A stretch of 64,000 nt of DNA from Rugalucina vietnamica (lineage: Eukaryota; Mollusca; Bivalvia; Lucinida; Lucinidae), in NCBI GenBank assembly GCA_964017185.1, contig OZ024880.1, positions 34,562,329 to 34,626,328 on the forward strand, written 5' to 3'. Of the stretch, positions 25,180 to 40,100 are shown in pieces. Below the pieces are notes generated by a model that was not told where the DNA came from, ran no database searches, and worked only from the letters and a program-made list of their open reading frames with translations. The number at the start of each line of letters is the position of its first letter. The stretch's first letter is position 1. A program made the position numbers and the translations under genes.

Positions 25180-28100
25180 TTATTATTATTATTATTATTA
25201 CTGTTGTTGTCGTCGTTGTTGTTGTTGTTGTTGTTGTTCACAGACTCTTTTTGTGTAAAATCTTGATATGGTGATACGGAGTAGGAATTAAAACTATATA
25301 AAATTAAACACCTTAAACTGCTAGATCGGTGAAAATAAACTGAGGCACTTTAAGCCAGACTTTATTTTTTTTACTTTTCCCAATTTCTTGAAATGACATG
25401 TGTCAAATGACTTAAAAACTGGAAAGAAACTGAATAAAAATAACTTCTTCTTCCAAGATAGGGCAACAATTTTGGTCCATAGGCTGGTGGATTTGTCCAT
25501 AGATGTGCTTATAATATTTTTGACATTGATTTCAATGCCGCTGGTGAAAATGAGATCAGTTTTGTACCTCCGCCTCTATATATATATGTTTGTAAGGCAC
25601 ATCAACAAGATTTCTCCTATCGTTACCAGCGAGTATCACCAAAACATGTCAGACTCTATGCAATACACAGCAATATTTTATCTCTAAAAATATGATTTTA
25701 AGTTTAAAAAATGTGTTATTTTTTTCTTATTTTTGTTTCGCTCAAAACGTCAATTGTGGGTACGTGTATTCGGCAAGGCGGTCCTAACGAGTACCCACAA
25801 TCTATGTTTCAGAGCAAAAAATAGGTGTGCCCATGTATACCCCAGTTTTCCTACATAAAAATTGGGTATAAGGGTGTATATATTATATAGACATGTTGTC
25901 CAGATGATGACACACGATAACCGTTTATTGGATCCGAGCACTCGACAAAAACAAGATAATAGACATTTTTCACTTTTGAACGTAAACTTTGCTGGCGCTT
26001 GCGGTTATGCATTTTTGTGTGATGGGCGACGACTCGTGAGGGCATATTTGAGATGAAGACGAGGGGCAATATGAATAATTACTTAGTCGAAACTACCAAT
26101 AGCCCAACGGAAACGAATTAGATTGGAGAGGTAAAAAATCAAATAGCCCAGTACGTCTATCGCTGTAGCGCAGTAGTTAGCATGCAAGAGATAAGACCAA
26201 AAGGTACTGGGTTCGAGTCCGGGAACGACAAAAGTTTTTTTTTTCTTCTTTTCTATATTTCTTCCTTTTTTCGTCACTGTGACATATAGCTTAGAAAATG
26301 AAAAAGAAAATAACAAAAATATGTCAAAATATCATATTCATTGGCAAATGCAAGAATCACGAAACGCACTACTGCATTTAATACAAAATACGTGAATTTG
26401 TGAATTAAAGTGTCTACATGTTGTAAAAAAAGCAGTCCGCATATATAGGTTTTTAGGTTGTTGATATCAACGATTGAAGCCGGGAGCTCGATTGTAATTT
26501 TCGGCAGAAAAGCGGATCCGCGACCGATCCTCACGTCAACATTTCTTTCCTGAAGGCTGGTACGGATAATGTGATAAGTAGACCGCCTCAAATGGCGCTA
26601 GACACTAAATCAAATAGTATAGTGTATAGTGTACATGTTAAGATATATGTGTATTTACTATATGTAACACAACAGTTTCACGTGCTGTCTCGTGAGCGAA
26701 CATAATACATTATGGCACGTTTATATTTCAAACAGATTATCAGTTTGATGATGATTATTTTGTCGATGTTTCGTTTTGAGACCATTCGACAAGCTTGGCA
26801 AGCCGAAAGCAGTTTGTGTTAAGGTGGCTCGATACCAATTTTTGTTGATAAATAAATCTATAATTTTTAGACAGCTTAAAATATAGGTGGAATGCTACTC
26901 AAAAAGCAAAATATTTTTTTGGGTATCCATGCTTTTTAAAAAGTTACGGATTTTCAAAATTGAGAAAAAATTTCAATTTCATTCTTCACGAAATAGATCT
27001 AAAATATGTAAACGGAATGTGGTTTAAACTGTATTCACAAGCTACTTGCCAAATAACAAAATTGAAAGGTAAAAATGAATATATGCATTCTAAGGCAAAA
27101 TACAAATTTTTGCAGAAAATATTTTTATTAAATTTTTGAACATATTTGTCCAGTACATCTCCGATAATATACTTAGAATAACAAAAAAACTGATTTTTAA
27201 ACATGGGAATGATTATCAAATAAGATAATGCATAAATTGATAGGTCTTTCCACGCTTTTTAAGCTGCTATAAGCATTTCCCCACACACACCCCTCACAAA
27301 GATGCATATCCCGGCGTATAATCAAACCTAATTAAAACTTTTTTTTTTTTTTCAAAAATATTTTTTAAAGCTTGTTATGTATGGATGTTTAGATTCGAAA
27401 ATTGCCAATGTGATGATACCAAAATTATTAAATTCTAATAAATATTAGATGCGATATAAGGCCCAGAGCACCACTTGTCGTACACCGCAATCATATTGTC
27501 CCGACAAGTATGCTATAGTAACATTTTTAAAAGCTTCAACTTGAAAAAAAGGCACAAGTAGGCAAAGATCTTGAAAAGGCACACGTTATTATTTCCCTTT
27601 CAATACCGGCTAAAATGAGCAGGTAAATCAGATGAGGCATTCTAGTTAGAGAATTTAAAACATCTGGACCCGGTTGTACGAAGCTTCATTAAATTTTAAT
27701 CCTTGATTAAAACCTCAATTAAATAACGCGCTGTTAATTCCGGTTGTACGAAGCTCCATTAAATTTTAATTCTGGATTAAACCTCTATTAACTTAATGTT
27801 GGTCTTGGAGGTCCATTAAGCCTTCATTAGCGGGATTTCAAGAAAAAAAAATGGCGGACAGATTCTAGAATGAGCCCAGTATTTCGACGAATATGCTACT
27901 TTTTGGCAAATTTAGCATGGTAAATGCAAAAAGATTGGTGCAAAACACAAAACTGACAATGGAATTTATACCTCTACGATTGTGATTAGCCTGCAGTTTC
28001 CCTGACTGAGCACGGCGCAGCCCCACATTGAAAAATTGCGAACCAAGGCATCTTTTTTCTTTATTTTCCTTTTCCATGTTTCTGTTGTTGTCATCTGTCA

Positions 28101-31100
28101 TGCTTTTGTTTTGACTTTTCACGTAATAAATGACGTCACAGTTTTTAATGGCGACGCTATTCGCCTAATTACCGTGTATGTTTCGCCTTTGACTAGCCGG
28201 CACACCGCATTATAAGAAGTGAAAAATCAATAAATTTGTCTCCCATCAATGTTTACTTTTTTGGTAAAAATATGTTCCGCCAATAATTGTAACGAACTCT
28301 CAATATAGCTTTAGATAGACCTCAGTCAGTTTCTGGTTGTGTACCTCAGTGGTTAGAGTTCATCGGTCGGCAAGGAAAATTCGGTGTCCGAACACGTCAT
28401 GTTATTAATTTTCGCGAGATAAGCTGAAGTTAAGGATCCTTTGCAGTTTACCGGACATGTTTCGTAAGCAGCTAAATAATACAACAGTCAAGAACGGGAT
28501 AGGGGCGGTGGACACCCAAGGGATATTAGACAATTTTGAAAATCGTGTGTCTAAATTCCGTAATGTAAAATGTACTGTCTCAAACCCCCTGGTTGGGGCG
28601 ACCATTCCCACCTCATGGTCTGTGCGCTCTGTCTAATTCCTGAGTATTGAAACTATTTTTGGTGTTTAATCTAGACCGATTCCATGCCGCCCCCTTAATG
28701 GATGTATCATCATGATACATCCATTAAGGGGGCGGCGTGGAATCGGTGGACATTAGCCCAGGACCAGGAGTGACTTAATTGTGGACCACCCATGTAACTG
28801 CACCAGACCCTAGACCATAATGTTTGCACATACCTTACTGTAACAGTCTCACGACTCGTTCGTGTGAGTGTCGCTTAAGTTTTATTTTCTCGCCAGATAG
28901 TCGCGAGTTCATTATGAAAACTTGCCCATGCAATATACGGATTTTTTTCGGCTGTAAAAATTGAAAATTTCATCATAAAATGTTTGGTATTATTCTTATA
29001 TTTTCTCAAAACATAGATTGTGGGTACACGTTAGAACCGCATCGATGAGGCGGTTTTTAATAAGTACTCACAACTATGCTTTGGAAAATAGGTATCCCCA
29101 TGTATACCCCAGTTTTGCTACATTAGAGTGGCGTTTAAGGGGGTATTTATTTCACGGACATGTTTTCATCATGTGTTCGCATGTTTTCTCAAGACTGTCG
29201 CGGGACTGTCTTACGACATTTGTACAAGTGTCGCAAAAGTGTCGCGTTGTAAATTTGCCCAAATTTCGCGGCGACAGGATCGCGACACTTGCATGAACGT
29301 CGAACCGACAGTCGTACGACAGTCGCGCAACCCTCTTGCCACGGGTTCGCGAATATTTTTGGGAAAAAAATCGCATAAAATTTACTTTTGAACATGTTTA
29401 AAACCTTCGCAACTAGCCTCGCGACACATGAAAATTCACGTGACACTCGAACGAGTGTCGTGCAAAAGTTTCGCGACTGAATTCGCAAAACAGTCGCGAG
29501 GAATTCTTATGCCAGTGAGATATTAGCTTTAACGTCCCAGTCAACAGCTATGGTCATCATGTCAGGATGTTGCCTCCGTTTTATGGGACTTCTTCCTAAA
29601 ATTAGGATGGCATGATATGCAAATTGAAGATGATGAGTGTGAAGAGTCATTGTCAATATCGTCGTGGTTATTTTGTTTGTTTGTTTGTTTGAATTGATGT
29701 TTTACGTCACAGTCAACAGCAAAGGTCATGTCGGGACGCTGCCTCCATTTTATGGGACTTTTATCCAACATTATGATGTCATGACACTCAAAATTTGCTT
29801 CATTAATATAACCACCTAACTAAGCCAATAAGGCTTATATGTATGGATGGTTTGACTACAACCACGTTTCCTGGGCAGGTTCAGACTTAAGCGGTTAATC
29901 GGTAATCAGATGGCCGGTCAGGAGATTAGAAGCTTTGCCTGGAGGCACAAGCAGCCCATATATTTCTCCTAGGCACCAATGGGCGGGGCCTGTGGTTGTG
30001 TTCACAGAAATAATTATTGCAGCAGTTTTAGATTTTATCCGGCGTAAACAGTTTAGTGCAAAGCGGATGTGCGTGATCAATGCAATTTGAGCATGTGCAC
30101 AAACATTTCGTTGTAGTATGACTTTCTGTTTTTCTTTTGAAGTTTTTGTAAAATTAATTCAAATACAACTGAATATCACAGGAGGAGGGCTTACATGGAT
30201 ATGGCAATACATAGGAAAGAGGTGGAATGAAAACCGTACTGTAGCTGCCTAATATTAGAAATTACAATACAGATCTGCCAACGTTTTGCTTTTATGAGGA
30301 TAAGCTACTCCAATATTTTGCAAAATATCGTGGTTATGTACCCAACTTCGAAGAAGTTGAGGGGGCGTATTGGTTTGGGTCTGTCCGTCCGTCTGCCCAT
30401 GCGTCTGTCCGTGCGTCCAGTGCGAAGTTACGCTTACACTCGGTCAAGAACTTGTAGTTTGTATATGAAAATTTAGAGGACCCATGTTTTCTTTCAGGAA
30501 AATTCAAGGGCTAGGGGCCCATTCTGTGACAGTTGTGTCCCTATTTAATTCTTGATAAAGTGAACAGATAACGGGTACCTTGTGTGCTCAACTCTCCTAC
30601 AGTTTAATACCGATTTTCTTGAAACTTTACTGATGTTGTGACCATGCTTTGAAAATATGCATATTGTTTGGATATAATCCTCAGATTAATTTTGGTCACT
30701 TTTTGAGCAATTTGAACTTAGCTATTTTTCGGGCATTTTGACATAGTGAATGGACAGTGGGTAACTGGTGAGCGCAACTCCTCCTACAGTTTAATACTGA
30801 TTCTTTTGAAACTTAACATATGTTGTGACCATGCTTTGAAGATATGTATATTGTTTGGATATAATCTACAGATTATTTTTTGTCATTTTTTTTTTTTTTT
30901 TTTTTTTTTTTTTCAGAATTTGAACTTAGTCATTTTTTTTTTCGGGCATTTTAGTGAATGGATAGTGGGTACCTTGTGTGCGCAACTCATCAGGAAAACA
31001 TGTCTGTGTAATGTATACCCCCTCGAACCCCTCTTTTATTAAGCAAAACTGGGGTATGCAGGGGTATACCTATTTGCGGCGAGGCGGTTCTAACGTGTAC

Positions 31101-34100
31101 CCACAGTTTAAGACCAATATTTTCAAAACTTTACAGACATTGTCACCATGCTTTGAATATATGCATGTGGTTGGGATATACTCCTCAGATTAATTTTTTG
31201 TCACTTTTTGTGCAATTTGAACTTTTCGATTTTCAGAAATTGTCACATCTTGAAAGTGACGTACCAGTTGGGGCCATAGTGTTTTGTTACGAAATGAAGT
31301 AAAATCGGTGTTTCACGTCTAAATTTTCTGTTTTAATGTACTTTTATCCCCTGGGTCGTGATGACCAATTTGTGTCTGGGGAACGCTTATATTTTCTCCT
31401 CAGTATAGCTGGGGCTTACTTATGATTTTTTTTCAGTATAACGACCTTCATAAAGTTATGTAAGTTTTTTTTTGTCCCGTGAAAAGTTTGCTATTATGAG
31501 CTTGATCAAACATAAAGGCACATTAAGTGCTGGCTTATATCCCTAATTTTCTGGTGAATTCCACGGCACAGACCGATCTTTTTAAGGGAATTTTATGTCA
31601 AATAATTAGCATAATATTAGGTGATTCATTTGATAGCAGTTTGAGGCTAAATCAGAGTAAATTTTGTCATTTTGTGAAATTGCATAATGTAGGCGTCATA
31701 CCTAGCCGATGTTAACACGCGATGGACACACGATTATGAAAATTTTCAAATTCGGCGGGGATCGTGAAGACATCGGGCTATTCGTGAGTGCATCGTTACC
31801 CATCGTATGTCTATCGGGAGATTTTTTAAGCCTTCGGCAGTACCATCGCGAGCGGCATCAAAATCTTTGACATGCCAAAAAAATACAGGAAGGACACACG
31901 ATGGTTCAATTTCGTGTTGAGTTCGCGAGTACATCTTGGCCATCGTAAAGTCATCGTGAGGCCATCTTCTCACATCGGGACTACATCGTCCTTGTGTCGT
32001 GTGGTCATCGGCACCATCGGCTAGGTTTTGCTACACGATGGCACTACGAGGGACACACGATGCTGCCCGATAGTGTTACGAAGGCAACACGACATCGGGT
32101 GGCCTTCGCAACGCCATCGTATAAGCATCGTATTTGAAAAATCTAGAACACGATGGCACTAAGATGGAAACACGATATTAACCAAAACTGTTATAATACT
32201 TCCCCGGATAACGTGGACATACTAAACAAAAACAATTAGCACCCACACAACATTTTCTCAGAAGCCTCAAGTGGAATACTTTTAAATCATGGCGTATTTC
32301 GATGGAAAAAAAAGGAAAAATAAGGTACAAGTAGGCAAAGACCAGGAAAAGGCGCAATCAGTAAAAGATTCCTACTCCAAAAACTGAGGTGGGAAAAAAC
32401 CAAACTAACAATCAGGTACTTATACCATGAAACATATCGTAAGCCGAATGAGCAGCTATTTTCCCAATAGGTGGCCATTCAGTTACCTTAACTTAACTAA
32501 AACTATGAATACACACATAAGGCGCCAACAGCACAAAAAATTTAAAACCCAGACATAAAACAAAAAGAACCACCACAGAAGTATCGCCTTTGAACGATCA
32601 GTAACACAAAGTTACTGGCGGGCTTAACCCGGTTTTACAGGTGCCTAACCTCACCCTCATCTTCTGCAGTGGTTCATAACATTTAATAGTTACTTCTTCG
32701 GTCCTCGTGGTGAATCTCTACTAACTAGTCAATGAATCATCAAGAACAAACAAATAAATCATGATAAACATCCCGATAGCACTGCTGCTATACATCAAGC
32801 TGGTGCATGACAAAAAAAAAAAACTCCTGCAGGAGCAACATCATCTCTTACAGGTACATGTATTTGGCTTGTTCATTACTCTGTCTTTACAGCAGCGCCC
32901 GTTTTTCTTCTAACAGACAAACCCATTGCAGAGTTCGACAAACGAGCGTTTAAACAAGAACAGTTTTGTGCCAGTTTCATGTGAAAGATGGATTTAAAGT
33001 ACTAGAAAACTGTCACCATGAAGTTAATTAACTTATTACTATATGGACGTCAACAACGAAAACATACAAAAATGCTTTCTCAAAAGAAACCATGTTTGCA
33101 CGCAAATGAGACTGGGGCTCGTTCAACCACCAGCCTACAGTATATGTAGGTACCGTGTATTTTATGGAGACATGGACTGCAGTGGAACTGCGGAGTTGAG
33201 CAGAAAGCTATATCAAAACAAAACAGATAAAACGTTATTTCAGTTGGAGATGACTGTTAATGTCTTAGCACATCATTCATGTACATTTTGGTAGATCCTT
33301 ATCTTAGATAATCTGTTTGATCATGGTATGGCTATGATTGAAATGGCTATGATTGAAATTAACACCCATATCGGAAAGTTTCTTTGTATTAAAAAAAAAA
33401 AAAAAAAAAAAAAAAGTAGTTCCTGTGCCACTCGCAACATTCACTCCAGGGTTCCACTTCAAGAATCCACTCCAATACGGCAGCCTAAGACCACTCCAAG
33501 ACTCCAAGCCTTGGCTCCAACCCATAAATAAAGATTAAAACTTGAGATCCTTTAAGAGCAGCTAGCACATTAATGAGAAAGGGGATGGGCCATGCCGCGG
33601 TTTCGACTGTTAAAGTCTCGTCAGTGACGCTTTAGGTATGGCAACATGGAGCCAAAGAGAATTACTGAAATTTTGCAACGTTCAACAGGGTTGTAGATAC
33701 AAAGACTAATATTATCTAAATGGGGCCAAACATATTAAACATTTATAAGAAAATGAATCTTTACCGATAATAAATTCCTGATTCACGTGATGCCTTCGGG
33801 ACACAATCGGGAACACATTTAACACTTAACACGATGTCGTCAAGCCATCGTGAAGCCATCGTGAGGCCTTCGTGTATCATTCGCAACAACATCGTATGCA
33901 AAACTGCCAGTTCCTCTATCTTCGCGAGTCCTTCGGGAAAAATCGTGAGCTATTCGTGTGTCCATCGTGTGTCCATCGTGTTGCAATCGGCAGGCTTCGT
34001 GTATGCGTCGGCTCAATATTGGCTTTTTACCAAATTCGGGAAGAAAATCGCGCGAAATTGAAAATTTCATATTCGTGTGGCCATTGTGTGTCAAAATCGG

Positions 34101-37100
34101 CTAGGTATGACGCCACCTTAAAATTGATTGTTTTAGCGACACGGCTATTATCCAAAGTTGTAAACAAGTTTTCGGCATGGATTTTGTGTGATCAAATCTC
34201 GGGTACATCCACCCGCTAGATCCTACTAGAGCCTAGCAAAGGCGGGCCGGGATCGACAGCAGCCAAACCAGCGACAGGGGTCGCTGAAGTCAAGTGGGTC
34301 GTATCTAAACGGTCGACGGGGTCGCCGTTATATCGCGTACGCGTATACTGACGTTACGTCCAAGTGCGACGTACATGAATTATTCAATTCTAATTGACGG
34401 TACCAAGATGTGGTCCAGTCTCGGGTCTCAACGACATCGGAACCTTGGACAATAAGGCCTAAACATTGTTAAAGCGTGCACGTAACTTTTTTGTGAAACT
34501 TTTCGTTAATTAGTTCATATCGCTGCAGCACGGACACAGCCTACCGGTGGTTCGTGTCCCTGCACAGCGAGATGAACTAATTCTTTTTGTTATTTGTTTT
34601 GTTGTATCTCTGTGTTGTTCATCATGTAAATATGTCATATAAATGATTCTAACTTAAAGTCAGAATTGTCTTGTGAATTACCCTACTTTAGGAGACGTAT
34701 CCCTGACAGGCCGGAAATCGCCCTCTACTGTCCTGGCTGCGCAAATATATCCGGGCAACCGCCTTTCTTTGCGTAACATGTTTCATAAACACATTTTCTC
34801 TTTTTATATAGATCCTGAAGTTTTATGGAAACCTTTTTAAACAAATACGATCGACTCATCCACTTTTAAGGATTTTCTGATGTGACGTGTTTACTATATA
34901 CTTTTAAATATTTTGCTTATTTTCAGTGACACACGATGCTAGAGTGTGTCGGTTCTGATTACATTTCGTACCGTTATTTAGCTGCTTGTGCGAAAAAATA
35001 ATATAGTGTCTTATTACCATTACCATGCATCTCTGAATTATCATGGCGCTAAACATTGTATTTTCCTATCGAAAACAGAAACTATAGTAATACTATCATA
35101 ATTTCGTGTCATTTGCGATGCAATGTTTCCAATGACAGGGTAAAATGGCTTCTATGGGAACACATTTTATTTATTTATTTATTTATTTATTTGTTTATTT
35201 ATTTATTTAATAAGCATATATACGGTAGCGATGCGGCCCTGACTTTATTTTGCTTAGCCAGTGCGCGTAAATGCCAATTATGACCAATTAACCCGCACGC
35301 GTACAGCGTAACGTAACGTCTTTTGACGTAATATTACTTGTGACGTCACTTTTAATGACGAACTCTCTATTAAACCTGTATTAAACCTCAATTAATTAAT
35401 GGAGCGTTTAATGACGCTTCGTGCAACGCCATTAAATTCCTTCATTAACTAATCCACCATTAGCGGTTTAATCATGGATTAAAAGCTAATCCATGATTAA
35501 ATTTAATGGAGCTTCGTACAACCGGGTCCTGTTCAATTATAAATAATTTTTAAAACAAAAAGAACAAAACAAGCAATTTCGATGCATTTTCATTTTCCAT
35601 TCTTCTTACTTCTTCTATTGGTGGGATATGCAAATTTCTTCAACCGTATGATTTTCATCACAATATGTGAATCTATTATTAAATAATACAAATTTTACAA
35701 GAACCAAATAACGATAACTCTTGCTTTTTGAGCTCATTACAGTTGTCTTATTTATTACTATCGACAGGCCTTAAGGGCATGTGTTCTATCGTCCTTTTTA
35801 ACATTTGACAGTACGATTACTAGCATGATCATAAAATGTAAAATGTATACAAAAACTATTAAACAAACCTCCGTGGCGCAGTGGTTATTTAACGAGCTTT
35901 GAAAACCAGGGATCGCAGGTTTGATCCCGGGCTTCTTAAGTCTGTCAGATGAAACTATAAACTCGTCTCGTTTCCATATGACCTTAGCTGTTGTATGGGC
36001 GTCAAACCTAAAATCAACAAACCAATTACATTTATCATTAATGTAATTCAGATGAAGTGAGAGGCTTATGCGCATATATGCTTGCCCGCTTCTAGACGCA
36101 AAGATGGGCAACCGTATGAGTAAAGTTAAGAATGATCAAGTGTTGAATATCTGTCGTCAGCATGTGTAATACATGTACATGTGCACTAAAGCGATACCCT
36201 GTATCATGAATGGCTTGCATTACAGCAATAAACAGTGTTTTACAAAGTTGTAAAAAATGAAAAAAATATATACTTATTTTGTCTCAAAACAGAGATTGTG
36301 TATACACGCCAGAACCGCCTCGCCGATGCGGTTCTAACAAGGACTCACAATCTGTGTTTTCAGATGCATGGGAAACCTAAGTTGACCTTGCCGTAAAATG
36401 CGGTTGCAGACAAGATGTTTTAATATTATGGTCATATACATGTAAAAAGCCTTCGGACAGGAGCAGACAACACCATGGGGACTAAATGTTTTAAACATAA
36501 ATGTTCTGTGCATTTGCATACTCATAGCAAGTGTCCATCCATTTAATTACATTTTACCAATTTTCCGCATTCAAATGCATAGGAAAACTCAACTGACATT
36601 GCTGTTAAATAGGTCAAGGTCATCCCAGCGACATGATTTATGCAAAATTTGTAGAACCCTATTGTCTGATGCTTCATGTAAAGTTTCAAAATCAAACACC
36701 TTTTGGTTCTGGAAAAGAATTTTTACAGCCATGGCGGCCATCTTGGTCATGTGACCTGGACCATTTGTGCAAATTTTCGTTCCCCCTTCCTAAGAATGCT
36801 CCGCAAGCAATTTGGCTTTGTTCGCCAAGCGGTTTCAGAGGAGATCATGGAAATTATTAACTGACGTCCTCGGACGACGACGGACGGGCGACGAATAAGC
36901 TCATTTTTTTCAGCCGAAGGGCTCAGGTGAGCTTAAAATAGGTATACCCTGCATACCTCAGTTTTGCTATATAAGAGTGTGGTTCAAGGGGGTATAAATG
37001 TCATGGAATGCTCGATATGACTTGAAATGTGTCAAAACGTTGTAAGGCGTAGTAGAATAAAAATACTGCACATAAAATTAAAGATCAACTAAATGTTTTG

Positions 37101-40100
37101 AATCGTAAATTTTGCCATGTATACATGTACACTGTATAAAGCTTTCTGTGCTTTCACGAAAGACACGTGAAAATGTAGTTAACAGAAACAATGTACGTAT
37201 ATACATATGCCAGGAGGTAAAAAAAAATCACATGGCGATAACAAATAGTTGATATCGGTTTTTCCCACCAACAGTTATGGTCATATGAAGACGGGACTTC
37301 GGTTTATAGTGTCACCATAAAGGCATGCACAGCTCAGAATCGACCTAGCTACCCATAGTTTTACACGCAAAATGTTAAAATGGTGGCATTTTATTCGCGC
37401 CAAACATTTGTAAGACCGCATTTAGCGAGTAAGGTAGCTTTAATTGCAAACATGACAGCTGATATATATGATGCGATTTTGAAAACATGTCGTGTCAAAG
37501 ATCACTTCTGGTTCTTTGTTTTATTAAATGGAAAGACAACAATAATCATTATGATCATTGCATATGATAACATTGTTCATGATTTATATGTTAAATTGCT
37601 GTATGTTGTATTTTACATATGCAAATAGGTTTTTATTCTTTTTTCATTTGTTTTCTAAGCAAATAAATTGTCAAAGATGCACCAAAAAATAAAAATAGGT
37701 CAGACCGGGACTCGTACACGCACAATCCGCTGAGCCAACGAGTCAGATGTCCTTATTAAAATCATTTTGTACCTGTCTTATATCAACGACGTATTTATTC
37801 TCGCCATGTGATTTTACGAGGCGACTGACTGAACCACTGCGACATGAAAAGGTACAGGTAGGCAATGATCAGGAAAATGTGCAATCATAAAGAACCCCCC
37901 AATCCCAAAACCGAGTAGGGAAAAGCCAAATTGACAATTATGCACTAATACAAAGAGAACACAACGCAAGCCAAGCAAGCAGCTATTTCCCAGAAGGCGG
38001 CCACCCAGTTACCCTAACTGAACTAAGATATGAACATGCACAGAACGATCAAGCAGCACAAATATTTGACTTCAAAACATAAAACAAAATGAACCTCAAT
38101 GGAAATATCATTGTAGTCATCTATGGAACGTGCGTGCGTGCGTGTGTATGGAGGAGGTGGTGGGCGTGGGTGGGTGGAGTGGGATCTGAGTGTGTGTGCG
38201 CGCGTAAAATTCAGACGAATGTGTTGTCCTGTTCTGGGGTTAAGCGAGGTACGCAGCACGTAATGAAAAAAAAAAGAACTAGATATTTCCTGGTTTATAA
38301 ACATTTATTTTCTTAAAAATGATATTGTGCTAGTTTGAAGTTTTATTATATTTATTTGAATTCAACCAGATAAACAGCACGTATACTACAAGAATAAATG
38401 AGGATACGAAAGAAAGCATATGGCTTTCAAAATTTATCTCAAAATCGTAATAATCGCACTCGATATGGCTGAAATACTGTTGAAGGTCGACAAAACCTCA
38501 AATTATTTGAACGGCTCTGCACAATGTAGCTAGGATATTAGTGAGGGTCGAGATGTATTCCCGTGCGATTTTCGTGCTAAAATTGATTTCTTTGCTTTAA
38601 ATGATTGTCTGTGTGTTATTATCATGGCAAATGATGGGGTTCAATTTTTCCGACTCCTCGACCCAATTCTATGGGCTCTTTTTCTAGGCCACGCCCATTT
38701 TTGCGCATTAACTACACTGTTGACACTTGTTGTGTTGTTTCTGCTACATGTACTAAAACTAGCTTTTTACCTTGTATTTTGCATTTGAGACCCCCTTTAG
38801 AAGGATATATAACAATAAAAACACATAATATGATAGGTATTAGCGATGTAAGCACAATATATCTCTAAAACATAGTGGGTGGGGTAATTTAATGGGGGAA
38901 ATATGTATGAAAACTAACCATATTCTATTACCGGCGAATAATGACACTCAAAGAAAACGAAAACACATCAAACAGATGAATATTATGTAATAAATAGTTG
39001 TTAACATGGTATTATCTTTGCGTTGCCCATAATTAACTATATACGAGGGCCATTCAATAAGTAATGCGAATTGGCATGCAAAATCTTCTATGTAAGAATT
39101 ATATGCCCTTAACCCTGTTTATAAATATATCAAGCTAAATTCGGATTAAGCTATTGCATGTTTGATGGTGTCGACGCAGTGCCTTTACATATTATACACG
39201 AGGGTCGTTAAAAAAGTAGTATAGATACATATGTAATTTCGCGCATTGCACTGTACATGTAATATAATGCATAAAAAGCACACATAACATTATTACAATA
39301 CAACTGTGCTAGAATCGATCTTGGCTAACATAATGTAAGATTACACACTTCTGGTGAATTAAATAGTGCCATGTCAAAGCGATATTGTTGTGATTTTAAT
39401 AACTGTATGATAGTTTCAAATGATGGATAAACCGAATGCCCATGCATTTTATTGAATAAAGTATCGTTAATAAAATCCGACAATGATTTAAACGTCATAC
39501 AAGTTAACAAAAATATGCAAAGACTACCTACGCATTAGAGTCATCTTGTTAGCTGAAAGCAGCAAAGGCGTCCATAATTAATAACTCTAAGTGATAAATA
39601 TTAATGTATTGCAGGGTATAGCCACTTACATCAACATCGGTAATAACTCTGCAAACACATTTGTATTTTCAATAATATGCACCTGAAAGGACAAATATCT
39701 ATGCAAAGGGTGATCGGGTGGATTATGGGCATCAGCCTATTTGGGCCTAAAGAAATAGATGGACTGTGTTTGCCTCCAGACAAAGCTTCTACGGTAATGA
39801 CTGACCATCTGCTTACTGGTCTAAGCTGCCTAGGAAAAGTGGTTCAAGTAGAATCATACATACATGAGCCTTAGTGGCTGAGTTGGGTGGCTATATTTGA
39901 AGCACTTTTTGGTTGTCATGACATCCATATTTTGATTAAAGTCCCATAAAATGAAGTCAACGTCCCAACATGACTATAGCTGTTGGTTTGGACGTTAAGC
40001 ATCAACTCAAATAAAAACAACAAATATATATTCCAAAAACACATAAATAGTGTCGTTTTGATGCAAAAAGGAGTGCCATGTATGTGTTTCTTTGGTCACA

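Larger units (their letters stand above)
31692..34114. mobile_element. Fold-back element rich in ATCGTG motifs
   Basis: The left end GGCGTCATACCTAGCCGAT (31692) and right end ATCGGCTAGGTATGACGCC (to 34114) are exact 19-bp inverted repeats. The symmetry continues about 70 bp with mismatches (cacacgat, aaattttcaaattcg). Both arms (31692-32210; 33780-34114) carry dozens of ATCGTG/CACGAT units. The middle is occupied by a family C fragment and unassigned DNA. No transposase recognised. Confidence 0.7.
27666..35530. mobile_element. Candidate 7.9-kb TIR transposon (two matching ends)
   Basis: The left end GGACCCGGTTGTACGAAGCT (27666) and right end AGCTTCGTACAACCGGGTCC (to about 35527) are inverted repeats. 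Each end holds a second, weaker copy of the ACGAAGC.CCATTAAAT motif inside it (27740-27790; 35405-35450) and many ATTAAAcc/ggtTTAAT units. No target duplication is visible. No transposase was recognised inside; the interior is filled with younger repeats. The ends may belong to one element, or to two related copies. Confidence 0.5.

Noticed and set aside
24831-25258. Long frames on both strands with Asn/Lys/Ile or Leu/Ser/Tyr runs
   Set aside because: They are translations of the trinucleotide microsatellite; only the exon 5 part (24957-25079) is real.
26155-26229. Possible tRNA gene
   Set aside because: A and B boxes are present, but the ends do not form an acceptor stem and the sequence recurs inside a larger repeat; treated as tRNA-derived repeat. 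The same holds for 35869-35940, 37690-37760 and 23618-23684.
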